DNA from: an uncultured OCS116 cluster bacterium | Lineage (GTDB): Bacteria; Pseudomonadota; Alphaproteobacteria; Rhizobiales; TMED25 | Reading direction: 5' to 3' | DNA length: 64,000 nucleotides | Assembly: GCA_902633855.1 (NCBI GenBank) | Contig: CACPHU010000004.1 | Span: 23,589 to 87,588 of the forward strand | Shown: positions 40,450-51,410 of the stretch, one piece after another | How the letters are laid out: each line of letters starts with the position of its first letter | How positions within the stretch are numbered: position 1 is the stretch's first letter | The notes under the pieces: model-generated | Told to the model about the DNA's origin: nothing | The model's input: only the letters and a program-made list of their open reading frames with translations | Database searches by the model: none | Made by a program: the position numbers and the translations under genes

Positions 40450-40897
40450 GCCCTCTCTTCGATTGAAAGAATGCCCTAATTAACTCTTTGTTTTTTTCCT
40501 CTAGAATACCTCCATATATTTCAGGGCGATGGTTACATTCTCTAGAAGATAAGTATCTCGATGACTCTTTTGATGAGAATTCATTTAGTTGGCTTGCGTA
40601 AGCACCAAAGTAAAGCCTACGTATGCGGGCGTTTGAAATTGCCACCATACACATTAAGCAAGGCTCAAGAGTAACAAACAAATCATAATCCGTGAGAATA
40701 TTATTTTTTACCTTTTCTGTGGCAATTCTCAGAGCATTGATCTCGGCGTGTGCAGATGGATCATATGTTGATTTGGTCAAATTATGAGCTCTTGAAATTA
40801 TTTCCCCATCCCTATTTACAATCAATGCTCCGACGGGTACCTCACCCGCATCCTTCGCTTCAACTGCTTCTTCAATCGCGAGCTCCATAAACCTCAT
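40442..40897 (-). CDS. tadA: tRNA-specific adenosine deaminase
   Basis: Converts A34 to inosine in tRNA-Arg(ACG). The zinc site is HAEINAL (His and catalytic Glu) near residues 50-56 and PCLMC near 79-83. N-terminal FMELAIEEAVEAKDAGEVPVGA is the family start. 151 aa. It is divergent from the pseudouridine synthase gene, a common pairing in alphaproteobacteria. Confidence 0.95.
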   Translation of the reverse strand: MRFMELAIEEAVEAKDAGEVPVGALIVNRDGEIISRAHNLTKSTYDPSAHAEINALRIATEKVKNNILTDYDLFVTLEPCLMCMVAISNARIRRLYFGAYASQLNEFSSKESSRYLSSRECNHRPEIYGGILEEKNKELIRAFFQSKRGLK

Positions 40898-40952
40898 AAA
40901 TGCCTCTCATAAAAAGATATAAAATAAATTCATTACATCATATAATCGTAGC

Positions 40953-41705
40953 ATGCCAAATAATATCAATAAAGATACAAAAAATATTAGAATAGCAAAA
41001 TTTATCTCAAAAGCTGGGGCATATTCGCGCCGAGATGCAGAAAAACTTATCTTTGAAGGAAAAGTTGAAATAAATGGCAGAACTATTGACTCACCTGCAA
41101 CATTTGCTAATCAAAAAGATAAAATCTTGGTAGATGGTAAAATAATAAAACATAATGAAAGTACTCGAATATGGCTCCTGAACAAGCCAAAAGGCTACAT
41201 TACAACATCAAAAGATCCACAAAATAGAAAAGAGGTATTTGATCTTTTGCCATCAAATATAGATCACTTAATTCCAATTGGCAGACTTGATTTGAATACC
41301 GAAGGACTACTTATATTTACAAATAATGGTGATTTTTCACGATATATGGAACATCCAAAAAATAAAATAATTAGAAAATATAAGATTAAGGTTAGAGGAA
41401 AGGTTAAAAAAGAAAAGATTGATGAGATTATTGGTAAAATGATTATTAATAATATTAAATACAATATCATAAATGCAGAACTAATCTCACACAGCCAATC
41501 GAATTCATGGTTAACGATTGAAATTGCTGAAGGTAAGAATCGTGAAGTTAGAAAAATTTTTGAACATTTAGATATTCAAATAAACAGACTTATAAGAATT
41601 AAATTTGGGCCATTTGAACTAGGGCAAATAAATAAAGGTGAATTTATTGAACTTAACAAGAAAGAAGTTCCGACAAAATTAAAAAAAATAGGTTTTAAGG
41701 AATAG
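40953..41705 (+). CDS. RluB/RsuA-family pseudouridine synthase
   Basis: Modifies uridine in ribosomal RNA. N-terminal S4 RNA-binding domain (IRIAKFISKAGAYSRRDAEKLI near residues 10-31), then the catalytic motif IGRLDLNTEGLLIFTNNGD with the nucleophilic Asp near residue 113. Later ITIEIAEGKNREVRKIFEHL is the usual family block. The 250-aa length and position before rsmD suggest the RluB-type 23S enzyme, but RsuA/RluE specificity cannot be excluded. Confidence 0.9.
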   Translation: MPNNINKDTKNIRIAKFISKAGAYSRRDAEKLIFEGKVEINGRTIDSPATFANQKDKILVDGKIIKHNESTRIWLLNKPKGYITTSKDPQNRKEVFDLLPSNIDHLIPIGRLDLNTEGLLIFTNNGDFSRYMEHPKNKIIRKYKIKVRGKVKKEKIDEIIGKMIINNIKYNIINAELISHSQSNSWLTIEIAEGKNREVRKIFEHLDIQINRLIRIKFGPFELGQINKGEFIELNKKEVPTKLKKIGFKE

Positions 41706-41708
41706 AAA

Positions 41709-42266
41709 ATGCGCGTCATATCAGGATCTGCAAAGGGTAAAAGATTAGCAACCGTTAAAGATGCGAGCATCAGACCGACCGCGGATAAAGTAAAAATGGC
41801 ATTATTTAATGTACTACAGCATGGTGTTATTAATTTTAATTTTGAAGGGTGTACCACACTTGATATGTTTTCAGGATCAGGCTCACTGGGAATTGAGTCG
41901 TTATCCAGAGGTTCCAAATTTTGTTTTTTTTTAGACGTTAGTCGCGAGTCACATCTGGTTTGCAAAAAAAATCTTCAAAACTGCGGCTTTTCTGATCTCT
42001 CAACGCATGTACTAATGGATATTAGAACAAAAAAACCTTTTTTTATTGAAAATAAATTTGATCTTATTCTAGCCGATCCACCTTATGGAAAAGAATACTT
42101 GGTAAATATTTTAGAGTTTGTTAAGAGGAATGATCTTCTTAACTCTGATGGTATCCTCGTTATTGAAGATGATATAAGGGCTGAACTTAAACTCAACAAT
42201 AACTTCAAATTAATTGAAAAAAAAAATTATGGAAAAACCCAGTTAATTTTTTTAACTCCAAACTGA
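41709..42266 (+). CDS. rsmD: 16S rRNA (guanine966-N2)-methyltransferase
   Basis: SAM-dependent RNA methyltransferase. MRVISGSAKGKRLATVKD at the start, RPTADKVKMALFNVL, the SAM motif LDMFSGSGSLGIESLSRG near residues 54-71 and the catalytic LADPPYGKEY near 120-129. 185 aa. It lies 3 bp after the pseudouridine synthase gene in one operon. Confidence 0.95.
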   Translation: MRVISGSAKGKRLATVKDASIRPTADKVKMALFNVLQHGVINFNFEGCTTLDMFSGSGSLGIESLSRGSKFCFFLDVSRESHLVCKKNLQNCGFSDLSTHVLMDIRTKKPFFIENKFDLILADPPYGKEYLVNILEFVKRNDLLNSDGILVIEDDIRAELKLNNNFKLIEKKNYGKTQLIFLTPN

Positions 42267-42288
42267 GCTTACTAAATAAATAAATAGA

Positions 42289-42306
42289 ACGAACGTTCGT
42301 ATTTTT
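42289..42306. terminator. palindrome between convergent genes, possible weak terminator
   Basis: A perfect 12-bp palindrome, ACGAACGTTCGT, at 42289-42300 followed by ATTTTT lies between rsmD and the DUF3035 gene. As a hairpin it could make only a 4-bp stem, so any terminator would be weak. It could equally be a binding site for a dimeric regulator. Its position just after two gene ends favours termination, but confidence is low. Confidence 0.3.
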
Positions 42307-43102
42307 AAAACAACCCAAAGCCACTGCTTAAACCTCCGAGCAGTCCTTTAAATACTGTCGGCATTCTATCGACAGGTGGTATTTCCTTAGCTTTATCGTC
42401 TTCTATTTTATCCGTTCCAGAGTCTTCTCCAGTAAGATCGTTATCTGAGGGCCCTATATCAATAATATCTTCAATACTCATGTCATAGTTTATGTTTTCA
42501 TTATTTCCAGATTGACCGGGTTCTGTTAAATTCTGTAGAGTGAACTGATTCATACTCAAACTTTCAACCACCACATTATTTTTTTTGATGGTATTTTCGG
42601 ATTTTTCTGTTTTTATCCCATCCTTTATAATATTTTCGTTATCGAGTCGTTGGATTTCAGCTTCCACATCTAGAACTTGACTATTCTCCTCTCTAAGTCT
42701 TAGAACATAGTCACGAAGGCTTTCATTCTCATATGCTCCCTCTTCGCTATATAATTCTTGTTTAATTTGAGGATTTGCATTATTTGCTTCTGCCATCTCA
42801 AGAATAAAAACTTCTCCATCAGAAATATCGATATCCTCCGTCTCGCCAAAAATTGCTTCTTCCGATAAATTTCTTTGCTCGTCTATGAATGCAATTTGAT
42901 TTTCTGATGGTGGTCTTAAAAGGAAATCAGGTGGCATTTCCAGTGGTTTTTTTGTAACAGTCAAAAACTCATCGGGTGGACCAGCTTGAAAGGCATTGCC
43001 AGTGGAGGAGGCTGATACAAACTCCTTCAATGAAGGGCCACAACCCGTCAATAAAATGATAAGTAGTAGAGGCAAATATTGATATAATTTGTTCTTATAC
43101 AT
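42305..43102 (-). CDS. DUF3035 (BamF-like) lipoprotein
   Basis: Signal peptide with lipobox LLTGC (Cys near residue 21). Mature N-terminus has the DUF3035 pattern GPPDEFLTVTKKPLEMPPDFLLRPP near residues 41-65. A long acidic, low-complexity middle follows. In Caulobacter the DUF3035 protein BamF is part of the outer-membrane protein assembly complex; I take that as likely here. It sits downstream of lspA, whose product would process it, in the ileS-lspA operon. The C-terminus is short and glycine-rich. Confidence 0.8.
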   Translation of the reverse strand: MYKNKLYQYLPLLLIILLTGCGPSLKEFVSASSTGNAFQAGPPDEFLTVTKKPLEMPPDFLLRPPSENQIAFIDEQRNLSEEAIFGETEDIDISDGEVFILEMAEANNANPQIKQELYSEEGAYENESLRDYVLRLREENSQVLDVEAEIQRLDNENIIKDGIKTEKSENTIKKNNVVVESLSMNQFTLQNLTEPGQSGNNENINYDMSIEDIIDIGPSDNDLTGEDSGTDKIEDDKAKEIPPVDRMPTVFKGLLGGLSSGFGLF

Positions 43103-43118
43103 CAGAGGTTCTAAATAT

Positions 43119-43622
43119 TTAAGGGCTATTTTTTATGTTAGGATAAATAAACGCATAGATCAATATTAATAGCCCACTTACTATATATATATCTGCAATA
43201 TTGAAGACATACCAACTGTAAGTTGCAATTTCAAAGTGAAAAAAATCAGCCACAGCTCCATAGATCAACCTGTCAATTATATTGGAACTGGCACCAGCTA
43301 GAATTAATATTAATGTTATACTGCGATATCTAATCTCTGAATTTGTTATAAATTTTGCTATCCAAACACAGATGATTAATGAAAAAAATATTATGATCAA
43401 TTGCCCTGCATAACTCTGTTGCGGAAAAAGACCATAACTGACGCCCCTATTCCAGACAAGAACCACTTCAAAGAAGTTATTGAGCCTTAATGAATTTAAT
43501 TGGTTTTCTTGAAGAAAATTCAACAAATAAACTTTTACGAGCCTATCTATAATAAATAAACCGGCAAATATTGCGATCTCTTTTTTATATTCTCCTAGTA
43601 GTCTAAAGATGTTTTTACTCAT
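43119..43622 (-). CDS. lspA: lipoprotein signal peptidase
   Basis: Inner-membrane aspartyl peptidase that removes signal peptides from lipoproteins. Four membrane segments over 167 aa. The two catalytic aspartates lie in GASSNIIDRLIYGAVADFFHF near residues 112-132 and YVFNIADIYIVSG near 141-153. VVLVWNRGVSYGLF is the other family block. It follows ileS by 5 bp and precedes a lipoprotein gene, a common arrangement. Confidence 0.95.
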   Translation of the reverse strand: MSKNIFRLLGEYKKEIAIFAGLFIIDRLVKVYLLNFLQENQLNSLRLNNFFEVVLVWNRGVSYGLFPQQSYAGQLIIIFFSLIICVWIAKFITNSEIRYRSITLILILAGASSNIIDRLIYGAVADFFHFEIATYSWYVFNIADIYIVSGLLILIYAFIYPNIKNSP

Positions 43623-43627
43623 CTACA

Positions 43628-46582
43628 CTAATTTTGGCTTAAACTCAGAAACTCACGTACCGCATCGGCATCTCTCTTGGATAATTCGGGATATTCAGCA
43701 TCCAATCCTACGTCCTGACTAACCTTCCAAGACCTCTTACATTTTTTACCATTAGCAATGTGAACAATCACGCCGATTTCAGGCTCCTCATCCAAAACAA
43801 AACACTTACTATCAGGCTTTTTATTTATCAATTCAAAGCTGCTTGTGATGCAAATTTCAGCTAGGTCGATATCACATACTGAAGCTTGTATATCTTTATC
43901 ATTCAGATATATCTGAATACCTGCTTCGAGGCTTGACCCAATTTCTTTATCTCGCCTTTTTATCTCTAGCGCAGCAGTTACGGTCTTACGTAACTTTCTT
44001 ACATTATCCCACTTTGAATTTATATTATCACTACTCCATTTGTTATTTACCAACTCAAATCTTGATAGATGAATCGATCTATCCTGAGCAAATGGATAAT
44101 TTTTCCAAACCTCATCCATTGTGAAGCTTAAGATTGGTGCATATAATTTTGATATCGTTTTGAATATGAGGTTTATTACATAGAGCGAAGATTTTCTTTT
44201 TTCACTCGAGTAAGGGTCACAATAGAGAGAGTCCTTGCGGATATCGAAATAAAAGGCTGATAAATCCAAGTTAATGTAATTCACCAGCAATGTGGTCACT
44301 TTCCTGTAGTCATAAGCTTCATATGCATCCTGTACATCCTCTTGTAGTCTTGTGAGGCTGTGCAACATATATTTCTCTAATTCGTCTAAATCCTCATAAT
44401 CATAAATCCAGCTCTGATCATAATTTGATAATACACCCAACATCCACCTGATCGTATTCCTAATCTTTCTGTAAGCTTCTATAATTGACTTCAAGATCTC
44501 TTCACCAATTCGCTGATCATCACTATAGTCTGTGGATGCAACCCAAAGCCTTAAAATATCGGCTCCATATTTTTTTACTATATCTTGGGGAGATATAACA
44601 TTCCCAAGAGACTTGGACATCTTTCTACCGTCTTTATCCATGGTGAAGCCATGAGTTAAGACAGATTTGTAGGGGGCACGACCACGGGTCAGGCTACTTT
44701 CCAGTAAAGATGAGTGAAACCATCCTCTGTGTTGATCGCTTCCTTCCAAATACATATCCGCTGGCCACGTTGTTTCAGGATTATTTTCAAGAACAAAGGC
44801 GTGAGTTGTGCCTGACTCGAACCATACATCCAAAATGTCATCAACTTTTTCCCAATCATCATGATTATCAACAATCCCTTCTAAGAATCTCTCTTTTGCA
44901 TTTTCCTTAAACCAAGAATTTGCTCCTTCTTCAGAGAAAATTTTATGAATTCGATCAATTAATATTTCAGATTTATCAAATTCTTGATTTGGAATAAAAA
45001 TGCCTGTTTCCCTGTTAATGAATAATGAAATTGGTACTCCCCATGTTCTTTGTCTTGACAAAACCCAATCTGGCCTTGCCTCAATCATTGAGTGCAGTCT
45101 GTTCTTTCCCGCGGGTGGATAGAAAATTGTATTATTGATTGATTTCAGTGCAGTTGACCGTAAACCATCAGTTTTATTATCCTCCATCGAAATAAACCAT
45201 TGTGGGGTGTTTCGGAAAATTACAGGTTTTTTTGAACGCCACGAATGAGGATATTGGTGTTCAAAGCGCTTTCGAGAAATGATTGATTCACAGTCAACTA
45301 ATTTACTTATGACATGCTCATTTGCTTTACCTTTTTTTCCGTTTTTATCAAACACATACACTCCATGAAAACCATCGATATTTTCATCAAAGGCTCCATC
45401 CTCGTTTACTGTGTATGGGATAGTACTATCAATATTTTGTTCATCTAGACTTTTCTTGTTTTTCATCCAAATCTCAAAATCATCAATACCATGACCAGGG
45501 GCCGTATGAACAAAACCTGTACCCGCATCATCTGTCACGTGGTTACCATCCAATAGTGGAACATCAAAATTAAACCCTTTAAGAAGATTATGGAATGGAT
45601 GCTTGCAAATTAATTTTTTTAGAGTATATGAGGGAATTTCAGTAATTTTTTTATACTTTGTGACCTTGGACATCCCCATAACTTCATCAACTAGAGAGTC
45701 GGCAATAATATAATTATCACCCTGCTTTGCCCAGACGTCGGTATCTGTGGATTGGACTTCATATTGGCTATATGAAATATTTGATGAAAAGCATATTGCC
45801 CTATTACCGGGAATTGTCCACGGGGTGGTTGTCCAAATAACAATGGAGGTATTTTCGGGTATTTTATGATTTTGGGTATCGCTACCGAAAGATTTTTTAG
45901 AGTCAATATCAAATTTGACCCATATAGCATCAGAAGTGTAATCGAGGTATTCAACTTCAGCTTCTGCAAGGGCAGTTTTTTCAATAACAGACCACATAAC
46001 AGGCTTTGATCCCCTATAAAGCGCACCTTGCATACCAATTCTTAGTAACTCTTTTGCAATCAAAGCTTCTGATTTAAATTTCATTGTTGTGTACGGATTA
46101 TCCCAATCACCAATAACTCCCAATCGTTTGAACTCATCTTTTTGTATACCAATCCAATGGTCAGCGAAATCTCTGCACTCATCACGAAAATCATTAATTG
46201 GAATTGCGTCTTTATCCAAACCTTTATTCCTATATTTCTCCTCCACTTTCCACTCAATTGGCAAGCCATGACAATCCCAACCAGGAATGTAAGATACATT
46301 ATAATTCATCATAAATTTCGACCTTACTATCAAATCTTTTAGAATCTTATTTAAAGCATGGCCGATATGAAGGTTGCCGTTGGCATAGGGTGGGCCATCA
46401 TGAAGTGTAAAGGTTTTATTTCCTTTGTTTATTTCTCTATTTTTTGCATAAATATCAATGTCAATCCAATCATTAAGAAGTGAAGGCTCGGCGTCAGGTA
46501 AATTTGCACGCATTGGAAACTCTGTATTGGGTAACAAGATTGTTTCCGCCCAATTTATCTCACCATTTGCTTTTTTATCCAT
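43628..46582 (-). CDS. ileS: isoleucine--tRNA ligase
   Basis: Class I aminoacyl-tRNA synthetase for isoleucine. The HIGH motif is ANGNLHIGHALNK near residues 67-79 and the KMSKS loop is DKDGRKMSKSLGN near 650. At 984 aa it is complete. The C-terminal zinc-ribbon region is reduced: KKCKRSWKVSQDVG and LSKRDADAV keep only one of the four cysteines of the E. coli form, a change I believe is common in alphaproteobacteria. ribF lies 18 bp upstream on the same strand. Confidence 0.97.
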   Translation of the reverse strand: MDKKANGEINWAETILLPNTEFPMRANLPDAEPSLLNDWIDIDIYAKNREINKGNKTFTLHDGPPYANGNLHIGHALNKILKDLIVRSKFMMNYNVSYIPGWDCHGLPIEWKVEEKYRNKGLDKDAIPINDFRDECRDFADHWIGIQKDEFKRLGVIGDWDNPYTTMKFKSEALIAKELLRIGMQGALYRGSKPVMWSVIEKTALAEAEVEYLDYTSDAIWVKFDIDSKKSFGSDTQNHKIPENTSIVIWTTTPWTIPGNRAICFSSNISYSQYEVQSTDTDVWAKQGDNYIIADSLVDEVMGMSKVTKYKKITEIPSYTLKKLICKHPFHNLLKGFNFDVPLLDGNHVTDDAGTGFVHTAPGHGIDDFEIWMKNKKSLDEQNIDSTIPYTVNEDGAFDENIDGFHGVYVFDKNGKKGKANEHVISKLVDCESIISRKRFEHQYPHSWRSKKPVIFRNTPQWFISMEDNKTDGLRSTALKSINNTIFYPPAGKNRLHSMIEARPDWVLSRQRTWGVPISLFINRETGIFIPNQEFDKSEILIDRIHKIFSEEGANSWFKENAKERFLEGIVDNHDDWEKVDDILDVWFESGTTHAFVLENNPETTWPADMYLEGSDQHRGWFHSSLLESSLTRGRAPYKSVLTHGFTMDKDGRKMSKSLGNVISPQDIVKKYGADILRLWVASTDYSDDQRIGEEILKSIIEAYRKIRNTIRWMLGVLSNYDQSWIYDYEDLDELEKYMLHSLTRLQEDVQDAYEAYDYRKVTTLLVNYINLDLSAFYFDIRKDSLYCDPYSSEKRKSSLYVINLIFKTISKLYAPILSFTMDEVWKNYPFAQDRSIHLSRFELVNNKWSSDNINSKWDNVRKLRKTVTAALEIKRRDKEIGSSLEAGIQIYLNDKDIQASVCDIDLAEICITSSFELINKKPDSKCFVLDEEPEIGVIVHIANGKKCKRSWKVSQDVGLDAEYPELSKRDADAVREFLSLSQN

Positions 46583-46600
46583 AAACTTAACTAAATTATT

Positions 46601-47557
46601 TTATATTTCTAATAAACTAAGATTTTTGTCGTAATTTTGCAATTTATTTAGCACATTACCACAGTCAATTTCCATCTGCTTTGCCAGCTCTATGTTGTCG
46701 GAAAATTTCATGTCACCTCTAATAAAATCTATAAACTCAACTCTCACCGATTTACCATATAGATCATCATTAAAGTCAAATATGTAAGTTTCGAGAAATT
46801 CTTCATCACCATTAAATGTAGGTCTAGTACCAAAATATGATGCGCTGCCATACTTATGCCCATTAAAGTATATATTGGTTGCATATATTCCATGTGCCAG
46901 ATTTATGGACTTATTCAAACGCAGATTTACCGTTGGAAATCCCATATCAGTACCTTTGTTCTGACCCTTAATTACCAGTCCTTTAACGTACCAGTAGTAA
47001 CCCAAGAAAGTTGTTGCATTAACAATATCACCCTGAGATATGAAATCTCGAATGCTGGAAGATGAATATATCTGTGAATTGCCATCTGTCTGCTTCTCAA
47101 TGGATTGAAAACTGATACCCGAGACTTCACATTGCATCCTCAAGTAACTTGAATTTCCACTTCTTTTATGACCAAATTTGAAATCAGATCCTACTGTGAC
47201 ATGGCTAACCCCAAGACCGTCAATCAAAATATTATTAAAAAATTCATCAGGGGACATTCTTGATAGCTCGTGATTAAATTCTATCTCATACAGAATATCA
47301 ATTCCTAATTTTTCTAATATTTCGTATTTTAATTCTTGAGTAGTGATCTGATTTATAGCTTGACCGTTAGCAAAAAAATTTTTTGGATGTGGGTTGAAAG
47401 TACAGATACCTGTTTTTTTACCCATAGTTTTGGAAAGTTCAGCTATATTACTGATTAAGGCTTTGTGGCCATTATGAATTCCATCGAAATTTCCGATTGC
47501 AATTACAGATCCCTTATCACTTTTGTCTATATTTTTGTAGTTTTTTATAATTTTCAT
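46601..47557 (-). CDS. ribF: bifunctional riboflavin kinase / FAD synthetase
   Basis: Makes FMN and FAD. N-terminal nucleotidyltransferase domain with IAIGNFDGIHNGHKALI near residues 20-36 and TFNPHPKNFF; C-terminal flavokinase domain with GFPTVNLRL and the terminal EFIDFIRGDMKF block. 318 aa. It sits between ileS and the HAD gene, and these three are linked in many alphaproteobacteria. It would supply FAD to ETF-QO and other flavoenzymes. Confidence 0.95.
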   Translation of the reverse strand: MKIIKNYKNIDKSDKGSVIAIGNFDGIHNGHKALISNIAELSKTMGKKTGICTFNPHPKNFFANGQAINQITTQELKYEILEKLGIDILYEIEFNHELSRMSPDEFFNNILIDGLGVSHVTVGSDFKFGHKRSGNSSYLRMQCEVSGISFQSIEKQTDGNSQIYSSSSIRDFISQGDIVNATTFLGYYWYVKGLVIKGQNKGTDMGFPTVNLRLNKSINLAHGIYATNIYFNGHKYGSASYFGTRPTFNGDEEFLETYIFDFNDDLYGKSVRVEFIDFIRGDMKFSDNIELAKQMEIDCGNVLNKLQNYDKNLSLLEI

Positions 47558-47573
47558 CGTTGTAGTAGCGGTT

Positions 47574-48446
47574 TTATAACAAATTCAAGCTATTCATAAC
47601 GTATTTTGGAATTGCAATTTTGGAATAATACTTATTGATGTAATCTTTTACGCTCTCGATGTCAATTTCTGACATATCATTATTTTTTTTAAATTCTGCT
47701 TCATGAACACCGTTGATAATGAATAATGAGTCTATTCCAAAATTACTAGCGCCTGCAATATCAGTATTTAAGCCATCCCCGATAGCTAAGATGCTATCTT
47801 TAGATACGCTCTTCTGATTTGACTGAAGTACTTTTTCGAGCGCCAAATCATAAATATACGAGTGCGGTTTGCCAAAGTAAACAACCTCGCCGCCCATTTG
47901 TGAATAAGACTGCGCAATTAAGCCTGCACAGGGAAGGCGAATACTGCCTTTATTGACGTACAAATCAGGATTAGCGCAGTGTATGACAATACCTCTTTCA
48001 AGAAGAGTCTCTAATATTTTCTGATAGTCACCAATAGACTCAATATATTCATTGAAAAACCCAGTGCATATGCATTCAAGGCAATCAAACTCACTCACTT
48101 TTTTAAGATCTAATCCCGCAAATAGGGAGTTGTCTTTTTCGGGCCCAATATGGAACAGTGGGCGGTCTCCTATCGAAGAAAGCCAAGAATATGAGCAATC
48201 TCCTGATGATACTATATTGTTGCAGATATTGCGCTCCACTCCCATGTTGAATAAATAATCTCTTATTATTTCAGACCTCCTAGGCGCATTAGTGATGAGG
48301 CAGATATCACCGCCTGCATCTAAATACGCTAAAAGCGTATTTATTGCATCTGGGAAAATGTTATTTCCATTATGCACAACACCCCAAATGTCGCAGAGAA
48401 TCAGTGAGTAAGTATTTGCTATTTCACTCAACTTTGGCTTTGTCAT
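47574..48446 (-). CDS. TIGR01459-type HAD phosphatase
   Basis: HAD-superfamily hydrolase of the alphaproteobacterial group usually found next to ribF. The nucleophile motif is LILCDIWGVVHNG near residues 15-27, the Thr/Ser motif CLITNAPRRS near 50-59, and the metal motif ILAIGDGLNTDIAGA near 220-234. Substrate unknown; relatives are NagD-like sugar or nucleotide phosphatases. The frame opens upstream to 48479, but ATG 48446 gives the family start MTKPKLSEIANTYSL. Confidence 0.85.
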   Translation of the reverse strand: MTKPKLSEIANTYSLILCDIWGVVHNGNNIFPDAINTLLAYLDAGGDICLITNAPRRSEIIRDYLFNMGVERNICNNIVSSGDCSYSWLSSIGDRPLFHIGPEKDNSLFAGLDLKKVSEFDCLECICTGFFNEYIESIGDYQKILETLLERGIVIHCANPDLYVNKGSIRLPCAGLIAQSYSQMGGEVVYFGKPHSYIYDLALEKVLQSNQKSVSKDSILAIGDGLNTDIAGASNFGIDSLFIINGVHEAEFKKNNDMSEIDIESVKDYINKYYSKIAIPKYVMNSLNLL

Positions 48447-48560
48447 CTTTTTCTCAATTAAAAGTAATCTGCCATCCATTATTAGAGGTTATTGATTAAT
48501 ATTTTAATAAGGGTTTGTGCATATGTTTTTGGTAAATTTTATATTCCCAGATTTAAGCTA

Positions 48561-48589
48561 TTGACAAATTAAATTACAAAACATATATC
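48561..48589 (+). promoter_or_regulatory. groESL promoter, sigma70-like
   Basis: TTGACA at 48561-48566 is a perfect -35 box; 17 bases later TATATC at 48584-48589 is a fair -10. The CIRCE operator begins 5 bases downstream, where it would cover the transcription start. No obvious sigma32 box was picked out by eye. Confidence 0.7.
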
Positions 48590-48594
48590 TCTTC

Positions 48595-48621
48595 TTAGCA
48601 CTCAATTAGGGTGAGTGCTAT
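48595..48621 (+). promoter_or_regulatory. CIRCE operator for the heat-shock repressor HrcA
   Basis: TTAGCACTC, nine bases, then GAGTGCTAT: the CIRCE inverted repeat with a single change in its last base. It lies between the promoter and groES, as in known HrcA targets, so the chaperonin operon is likely repressed by HrcA and released on heat or folding stress. The hrcA gene itself is not in the window. Confidence 0.93.
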
Positions 48622-48653
48622 TTTTAATCGTAATTAAAATTGGAGAATATAAA

Positions 48654-50616
<1,963 letters not shown>

Positions 50617-50643
50617 TCAACCCGTATCCCAATAAAACTTTTT

Positions 50644-50674
50644 AAAACCCTCTCTTTTTGAGAGGGTTTTTTTT
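50644..50674. terminator. rho-independent terminator after groEL (bidirectional)
   Basis: An 11-bp perfect stem, AAAACCCTCTC at 50644-50654 with GAGAGGGTTTT at 50660-50670, closes a five-T loop and is followed by TTTT. The A-run on the other side makes it work for the convergent hisG operon too, whose stop is at 50673. It is the strongest terminator in the window. Confidence 0.95.
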
Positions 50675-51410
50675 ATGATAATAAACTTACTATTTTGGAT
50701 ATATGCGCTTTATCAGAGCCCAAAAGATTAAGTAGCCCAGATAGTGTTATCATTTTATCTTTGCTCCAATTTCTATTTAGCCCAGAGAACAGGCATGCTT
50801 GACTCTCAAGTATCGTACCTGATTCTATTCTTTTTAACTGATTAGCAGCTAGTGTTGATCCGGTGCTTGTTATGTCAATTATTATTTCTGATGAACCATA
50901 CGCTGGAGCACCCTCCGTTGCCCCATGACTATCAACAAGCAGGTAATCAGATAAACCAATTTTTTCAAAAAAATTACGGGAAATATTTGGATATTTTGTT
51001 GCAATTCTTAGTCTCTTGCCAGTTGATACACGAAAGTTATAAATTACATCCTCCAAATCATTAATGCTCATAACATCAATCCATGTAATTGGAACGGCAA
51101 CAACTACATCAGCTTTGCCAAAACCAAGCTCAAGTATGTTATGTGTGCTCATATCAGGTAAGTGCACATACTCATTGATCAAATCTAAGCCAGTGACACC
51201 TAAATCTATTGACCCTTTCATGAGTTCGAGTGAAATTTCTTTTGGTGAAAGAAAAATCAATTCAATATTATCATAGCCGATCAACTTACCAATATACCCT
51301 CGATCCCCCCTTCCACGCTCAATTTCAAGACCATTTTCTTTTAGAAAGTCTACTGTCTGTTTTTGTAATCTACCCTTATTTGGAATACCTAAAATTAGCT
51401 TATGACTCAT
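50673..51410 (-). CDS. hisG: ATP phosphoribosyltransferase catalytic subunit (short form)
   Basis: First enzyme of histidine synthesis. Short-form HisG works with HisZ, encoded next door. LILGIPNKGRLQKQTVDFL at the start, IDLGVTGLDLINEY near residues 76-89 and the PRPP loop IIDITSTGSTLAANQL near 179-194. The frame opens to 51458, but ATG 51410 gives MSHKLILGIPNKG, 245 aa. It overlaps hisZ by 11 bp. Without the long-form C-terminal regulatory domain, feedback control would act through HisZ. Confidence 0.94.
   Translation of the reverse strand: MSHKLILGIPNKGRLQKQTVDFLKENGLEIERGRGDRGYIGKLIGYDNIELIFLSPKEISLELMKGSIDLGVTGLDLINEYVHLPDMSTHNILELGFGKADVVVAVPITWIDVMSINDLEDVIYNFRVSTGKRLRIATKYPNISRNFFEKIGLSDYLLVDSHGATEGAPAYGSSEIIIDITSTGSTLAANQLKRIESGTILESQACLFSGLNRNWSKDKMITLSGLLNLLGSDKAHISKIVSLLS

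Noticed and set aside
43628..46601. IleRS lacking its C-terminal zinc ribbon as a novelty
   Set aside because: Only one of four cysteines remains, but I recall the same RSWK-type ending in many alphaproteobacterial IleRS, so it appears to be a class trait.
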